Below are positions 14,272-16,957 of a stretch of 16,957 nucleotides of DNA, piece after piece. Position numbers and translations under genes: made by a program. Below the pieces are notes generated by a model that saw nothing but the letters and a program-made list of their open reading frames with translations, was not told where the DNA came from and made no database searches. The DNA is taken from contig JBHJHK010000245.1 of assembly GCA_050330975.1 (NCBI GenBank), positions 1 to 16,957 on the forward strand, given 5' to 3'. This DNA is from JBHJHK01 sp050330975 (GTDB lineage Bacteria > Pseudomonadota > Gammaproteobacteria > Competibacterales > Competibacteraceae). The number at the start of each line of letters is the position of its first letter. The stretch's first letter is position 1.

Positions 14272-14980
14272 TTAGAGTGATAGCGGCATTGGCCGAGCTT
14301 TCGGGGCAGCGAAGACCACACCGGCCACCAACCCGCCCCCCGGGGCGGTGTCGCCAAAGGTTAGCCCACCGTCCAAGGCCATTTCGGTCACAGGAGCCAG
14401 ATCGGCGAAATCGAGGCCGATGATGTCAAACCGAGGTCGGGAATCACCACGGTGACCACCCCAGGACCCGTGACCTCGACGCTAAATCCCTCGGGTAGTA
14501 GCGGATCGCCGCTATCCAAATAGAGGGGAAAATCGACGCCCAACCCGTCGAGATCGATGGAGATATCCTCAAAATCGGCCACTAGATCGTCGATGCTATC
14601 GGGCAGCAGTGGAGCTGAGGACATTCCCCTCCAGAGGTGCCGTCGGTAGCGGCAACCCCAGCATATTAGACATTATCGAAAAGCCGGTCGATCTTCGTCT
14701 AAGCCATTGATTTCAAAAACTAAGTGCCGCGTTACCGACAATGTCTATTGATGAGCTCTAGGCCAGGATCATCGGGATCGTCGAGGTCGGCGATGCCCCC
14801 GAGGGGAAACAGCACATCGGCAGTCCCATCGTTATCAGAATCGATACGGGTGCTGGGGATGGTGCTCTAAAAAAAGATATCGCTGACCGTCTCATCAAAG
14901 GTCAGTGCATCGGCACCAGCCAAGCCCGGAAGCGCGATGAACGGAGCGGCGAACAAGACGGGGAACAAAGAGAGGCGCAC
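14272..14980 (-). pseudogene. Decayed gene for a secreted acidic protein
   Basis: The GTG start at 14980 has an excellent Shine-Dalgarno (AAGGAG, 8 nt) and encodes a signal peptide, MRLSLFPVLFAAPFIALPGL, cleaved near AGA-D. The frame stops at TAG (14867-14869) after 37 codons. Reading through gives STIPSTRIDSDNDGTADV, which holds a DxDxDG calcium-loop pattern, and an Asp-rich stretch. A 77-bp element with inverted-repeat ends (14669-14745) then interrupts. Excising it with one TA continues the frame as ELINNMLGLPLPTAPLEG. One extra base in the run at 14626-14629 moves to the frame starting MSSAPLLPDSIDDLV. One missing base near 14428-14434 moves to FDIIGLDFADLAP and the end ARPMPLSL, stop TAA 14272-14274. 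The restored product would be about 205 residues, acidic and exported. Family not recognised. Confidence 0.7.
14669..14745. mobile_element. 77-bp miniature inverted-repeat element with TA flanks
   Basis: The ends are GACATTATCG (14669-14678) and CGACAATGTC (14736-14745), an inverted repeat with 9 of 10 matches, continuing more weakly to 11 of 14. The element is bracketed by TA on both sides (14667-14668, 14746-14747). A TA duplication is the hallmark of IS630/Tc1-mariner-type insertion. The interior is too short to code. Removing element plus one TA restores the reading frame of the surrounding decayed gene. Confidence 0.6.
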
Positions 14981-14997
14981 GATACTGGCTCCTTGGT

Positions 14998-15053
14998 CAC
15001 AAGCCACAAGCCACAAGCCACAAGCCACAAGTCACAAGCAACAAGTCACAGGC
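14998..15053. repeat. Heptanucleotide tandem repeat (CACAAGC)8
   Basis: There are eight consecutive 7-bp units. Four are perfect CACAAGC, followed by CACAAGT, CACAAGC, AACAAGT and CACAGGC. The array starts three bases upstream of the Shine-Dalgarno of the decayed minus-strand gene, so it would sit in its transcribed leader. Copy-number change would not shift a reading frame but could alter translation or promoter spacing. Confidence 0.85.
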
Positions 15054-15093
15054 CAGCCCAGAGGCATTCAGAGCGCCTCCCGAGAACACCCTA

Positions 15094-15099
15094 ATTATA
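15094..15099 (-). promoter_or_regulatory. Candidate -10 box (TATAAT) for the decayed minus-strand gene
   Basis: A perfect TATAAT on the minus strand lies about 114 bases upstream of the GTG at 14980. No good -35 is seen 16-18 bases further up, so the call rests on the -10 and on position. Confidence 0.3.
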
Positions 15100-15160
15100 G
15101 ACCTGTTGCACAAATGATTGACACGCGGCGGCCGCCGAAGACGACGACTCCCTCAGACCA

Positions 15161-15191
15161 TTGACGGGCGGGGAGTGTGGCCCACAATAAT
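15161..15191 (+). promoter_or_regulatory. Candidate promoter for the methyltransferase gene
   Basis: TTGACG (15161-15166) and AATAAT (15186-15191) match the sigma-70 consensus at five of six positions each. The spacing of 19 bases is on the long side. Transcription would start near 15198, leaving a short leader with AGGAGA before the GTG at 15216. Confidence 0.35.
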
Positions 15192-15215
15192 TTGTCCTCC
15201 CCCTAGGAGATGCCC

Positions 15216-15995
15216 GTGAAAACCCCTGCTGTGGCCCTGTGTCCCCCGAGCCTCAAGGCCATGACCTTCCCCCTCAACGCCTACGCCTGTGGAATTTATC
15301 GGGCGGAGGGGTCGGTGGAAAGTCTCCACTACGGCCTATTCGAGAACCCCACCGATGACCTCCTCACCGCCCAACGGCGAGCCACGGATGCCCTCCTGGC
15401 CCCGTTGCCACCGCCGCCGCTCCGGCTTCTGGAGGTGGGAATTGGCCTGGGCACCACCGGCCAGCGTCTGGTGACAGGGGGTTACGCTTACCGAGGTATC
15501 ACCCCTGATCGCGCCCAAGTTGCCTACGCCAGTCAACGCTACCCTGATCTCGCCGCCCACTTGAAGGTAGCGGACTTTCGTTACTACCGCCCCCGGCAGC
15601 CCTTTGACGCGGTGCTGTTCCAAGAGTCGGCCCAGTACCTCACCCCCCAGGCCCTGGCGGAGGGGTGTGGCGCCCTCCTCACCCCCCGGGGCCTTGTGCT
15701 CATGGCTGGGGAAATGCCCCGAGAACTGGCGGACCGGGCCATCGGTTGGGGATGGCCGGGCTTCACCGTGATCCACAGCGCCGATTGGACCGCGGCGACG
15801 GCGCCGTCGTTGGCGTACCTCGTGGGGATCATCGACAGATTTCAATCCGCCCTTGTGGCGGATCTCGCCCTGACATCGGCCAACCTCATCAGGCTGTCGA
15901 GCGTCCTCGCCGCCCGCCAGCGAGCCTACGCCGCCGGGCACTATCGCTATGGGTTTTTAGTGCTGCAAAAGTGTTCGGCAGACCGTGGATCTTAA
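15216..15995 (+). CDS. SAM-dependent methyltransferase, class I
   Basis: The protein is 259 residues from GTG 15216. AGGAG sits about 6 nt upstream of that GTG but directly abuts ATG 15210, so GTG is the better start; ATG 15261 is another option. Motif I is LLEVGIGLGTTGQRL (Glu73 to Gly79), the SAM-binding loop. The following strand reads YRGITPDRAQVAYA, similar to the GITxSPxQ pattern of small-molecule methyltransferases. An acidic ADFRYY and FDAVLFQESAQYL (motif IV region) follow, then LLTPRGLVLMAGEM as motif post-II/VI. There is no signal peptide. No neighbouring pathway gene is present, so the substrate is unknown. It is likely monocistronic. Confidence 0.8.
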   Translation: MKTPAVALCPPSLKAMTFPLNAYACGIYRAEGSVESLHYGLFENPTDDLLTAQRRATDALLAPLPPPPLRLLEVGIGLGTTGQRLVTGGYAYRGITPDRAQVAYASQRYPDLAAHLKVADFRYYRPRQPFDAVLFQESAQYLTPQALAEGCGALLTPRGLVLMAGEMPRELADRAIGWGWPGFTVIHSADWTAATAPSLAYLVGIIDRFQSALVADLALTSANLIRLSSVLAARQRAYAAGHYRYGFLVLQKCSADRGS

Positions 15996-16237
15996 ACTAA
16001 TGGGTCATTACAACAGTGCAGTTTTCAATCGTTTCAATAAGCGGAGTTGTCGCAAGAGGTTACGCCAGCCCCAGACAGTACCAGAACAGCGATCTTGGCA
16101 GGACTAGAGTAGATCAACGCGAAGAGATCGAGGGCCATCTCGCCCAGCTGACCGAGGAGGTGCAAGCCCTGTTAGATCTGCCGGAAACTTCGTGCCCAGT
16201 GCTATCTCAGCTCTCAATGTATTGAAGTACGGGAAAG

Positions 16238-16324
16238 CCTTCGAAGGAGAACTCTGTCCAGAGTTGCCCAGAGAATATCCATAGGGACCGCCTGTAATCC
16301 CTATCGATACGCCATAGGAGCTCC
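16238..16324. repeat. Cluster of four perfect inverted repeats
   Basis: Within 87 bases there are CCTTCGAAGG (16238-16247), AACTCTG-TC-CAGAGTT (16250-16265), ATAGGGA-N10-TCCCTAT (16281-16304) and GGAGCTCC (16317-16324), all perfect. The second resembles a repressor operator in size and spacing. The third would form a stable RNA hairpin. What binds or folds here is unknown. Confidence 0.5.
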
Positions 16325-16387
16325 ATTGAGCGATATAAGTTTTCTATGGTTCCTAGCCTTCTCACTCCGGGCTTTATCAAATACCCT

Positions 16388-16433
16388 CAGCCCATCGCAC
16401 CGAAGCCAAAAACTCGGGGCTGGCTATTTTTTT
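16388..16433 (+). terminator. Candidate intrinsic terminator
   Basis: CAGCCC (16388-16393) pairs with GGGCTG (16417-16422) across a 23-nt loop, followed by GCTA and seven T (16427-16433). An alternative shorter stem AGCC/GGCT lies directly against the T-run. It would insulate the downstream secreted-protein gene from upstream transcription. Confidence 0.35.
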
Positions 16434-16594
16434 CAGGCAAAACAAAAAATTGAAATTTCTTTAACAAACAAAAAAGCTCATGGCGCCCGAATTGTCATTT
16501 CCTTAGACGAGTGAGCATTAGCCACAGAATCTAACACTCATCTTTGGGCTGATCGACTCTCTCATCAAACATACAATCTTTGGAAGCAGCTATT

Positions 16595-16957
16595 ATGCTC
16601 AAGCGTCAAGTAAAGTATTCTACCATGGCCTCACTGCTGATGTTCACCACGGTAACCCTCGCTGGCGGTGGCTCAACGTGTGAATTCCGCATACACAATT
16701 GTATGCCCTGTGATTGCGGGGGTGTTAACGGCAGGACGACTAACCGCATGAGTGTCAAAATTTATAGTGGCAATAAAACGGCATATCAAATCGCTGATAA
16801 AACTAAAAGCCTCTACGCCCAAACCAATTTGCCTGGAAAGTGTACCCACGATAATTGTGATATTTCGGCTTCCAGTGGAGGGAGTAGCAATAAGTGGCTA
16901 TACGATCATTGCGGTAATCTTTCAGGTGTTATAGTCGCTACTCTGCAAAATTTGACT
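16595..16957 (+). CDS. Secreted Cys-rich protein, 3'-truncated by the window end
   Basis: There are 121 codons without a stop before the edge. A basic start (MLKRQVKYSTM), hydrophobic core (ASLLMFTTVTLAG) and small residues at about 23-26 give a Sec signal peptide. The mature part has Cys in HNCMPCDCGG, KCTHDNCDI and DHCGN. GGAAG lies 9 nt before ATG 16595. In-frame ATGs at residues 11 and 16 would shorten the signal. Order and motifs match the secreted protein at 3163-3633: an NC element, then VKIYSGNK against IKSYNKRDK, then KC-x4-C-x-I, then VIVAT against VVYAT. This suggests a distant paralogue. The gene is AT-richer than the central operons. No family is recognised. Confidence 0.75.
   Translation, partial: MLKRQVKYSTMASLLMFTTVTLAGGGSTCEFRIHNCMPCDCGGVNGRTTNRMSVKIYSGNKTAYQIADKTKSLYAQTNLPGKCTHDNCDISASSGGSSNKWLYDHCGNLSGVIVATLQNLT

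Larger units (their letters stand above)
15996..16594. other. AT-richer gene-poor region with several palindromes
   Basis: About 600 bases without a convincing gene. Two short plus-strand frames (16016-16225 and 16326-16514) lack ribosome sites and protein-like composition; the first ends in a charged helical stretch (REEIEGHLAQLTEEVQALL) and might be a relic. Base composition shifts toward A/T after about 16320. The region holds a cluster of dyads (16238-16324), a candidate terminator (16388-16433), and must contain the promoter of the secreted-protein gene that follows. TTGTCA at 16492 is a possible but weak -35. Confidence 0.45.

Noticed and set aside
14998..15053. CRISPR array
   Set aside because: Units are 7 bp and contiguous with no spacers, so this is a simple tandem repeat.
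15100..15125. Possible insertion-sequence end around GACCTGTTGCACAAATG
   Set aside because: The string reminded me of some IS ends, but there is no matching inverted copy or transposase fragment in the window.
14937..15164. Open frame encoding SHKPQAT repeats
   Set aside because: It is only the translation of the heptanucleotide repeat array and has no ribosome site.

Overview
The window looks like chromosomal DNA from a GC-rich proteobacterium. The evidence is Gram-negative style periplasmic binding proteins with Sec and Tat signal peptides, TauABC-like and PotABCD-like importers in proteobacterial gene order, and clear Shine-Dalgarno sites in front of most genes. I cannot place it more finely than probable gamma- or alphaproteobacteria. 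The core is two solute-import operons. They are flanked on both sides by accessory DNA: a toxin/immunity locus, small secreted Cys proteins, decayed genes, small repeats and a possible miniature transposable element.

Left accessory part (1-3950). A 216-residue helix-rich protein (186-836, +) converges on a two-gene minus-strand unit. That unit is a polymorphic toxin with a pre-toxin linker and a C-terminal domain resembling toxin type 30 (1338-2306), followed by a 140-residue HEAT-like protein that sits where an immunity gene is expected (848-1270). Next come a small basic protein (2636-2884, -), a G/C-run element able to form two exclusive hairpins (3002-3031), and a secreted Cys-containing protein (3163-3633, -).

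Central metabolic part (3951-14202, all +). A DAO-type FAD oxidoreductase is followed by tauA-tauB-tauC. A strong hairpin sits between tauA and tauB, a folded structure overlaps the end of tauC, and TauC carries an extra extracytoplasmic domain. After a relic of a third (amino-acid) ABC permease comes a polyamine-type importer in the order ATPase, Tat-exported binding protein, permease, permease, followed by a short-chain dehydrogenase. The likely theme is uptake of organic amines or aminosulfonates and their oxidation. The substrate is inferred from family resemblance only.

Right accessory part (14203-16957). A secreted-protein gene on the minus strand (14272-14980) has been destroyed by a nonsense codon, two one-base frameshifts and a 77-bp element with terminal inverted repeats and TA flanks. 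Removing the element restores the reading frame. A heptanucleotide repeat array lies in the leader of that dead gene. Then come a SAM-dependent methyltransferase (15216-15995), an AT-richer 600-bp gap crowded with palindromes, and the start of a second secreted Cys protein (16595 to the window end). This last protein appears to be a distant paralogue of the one at 3163-3633.
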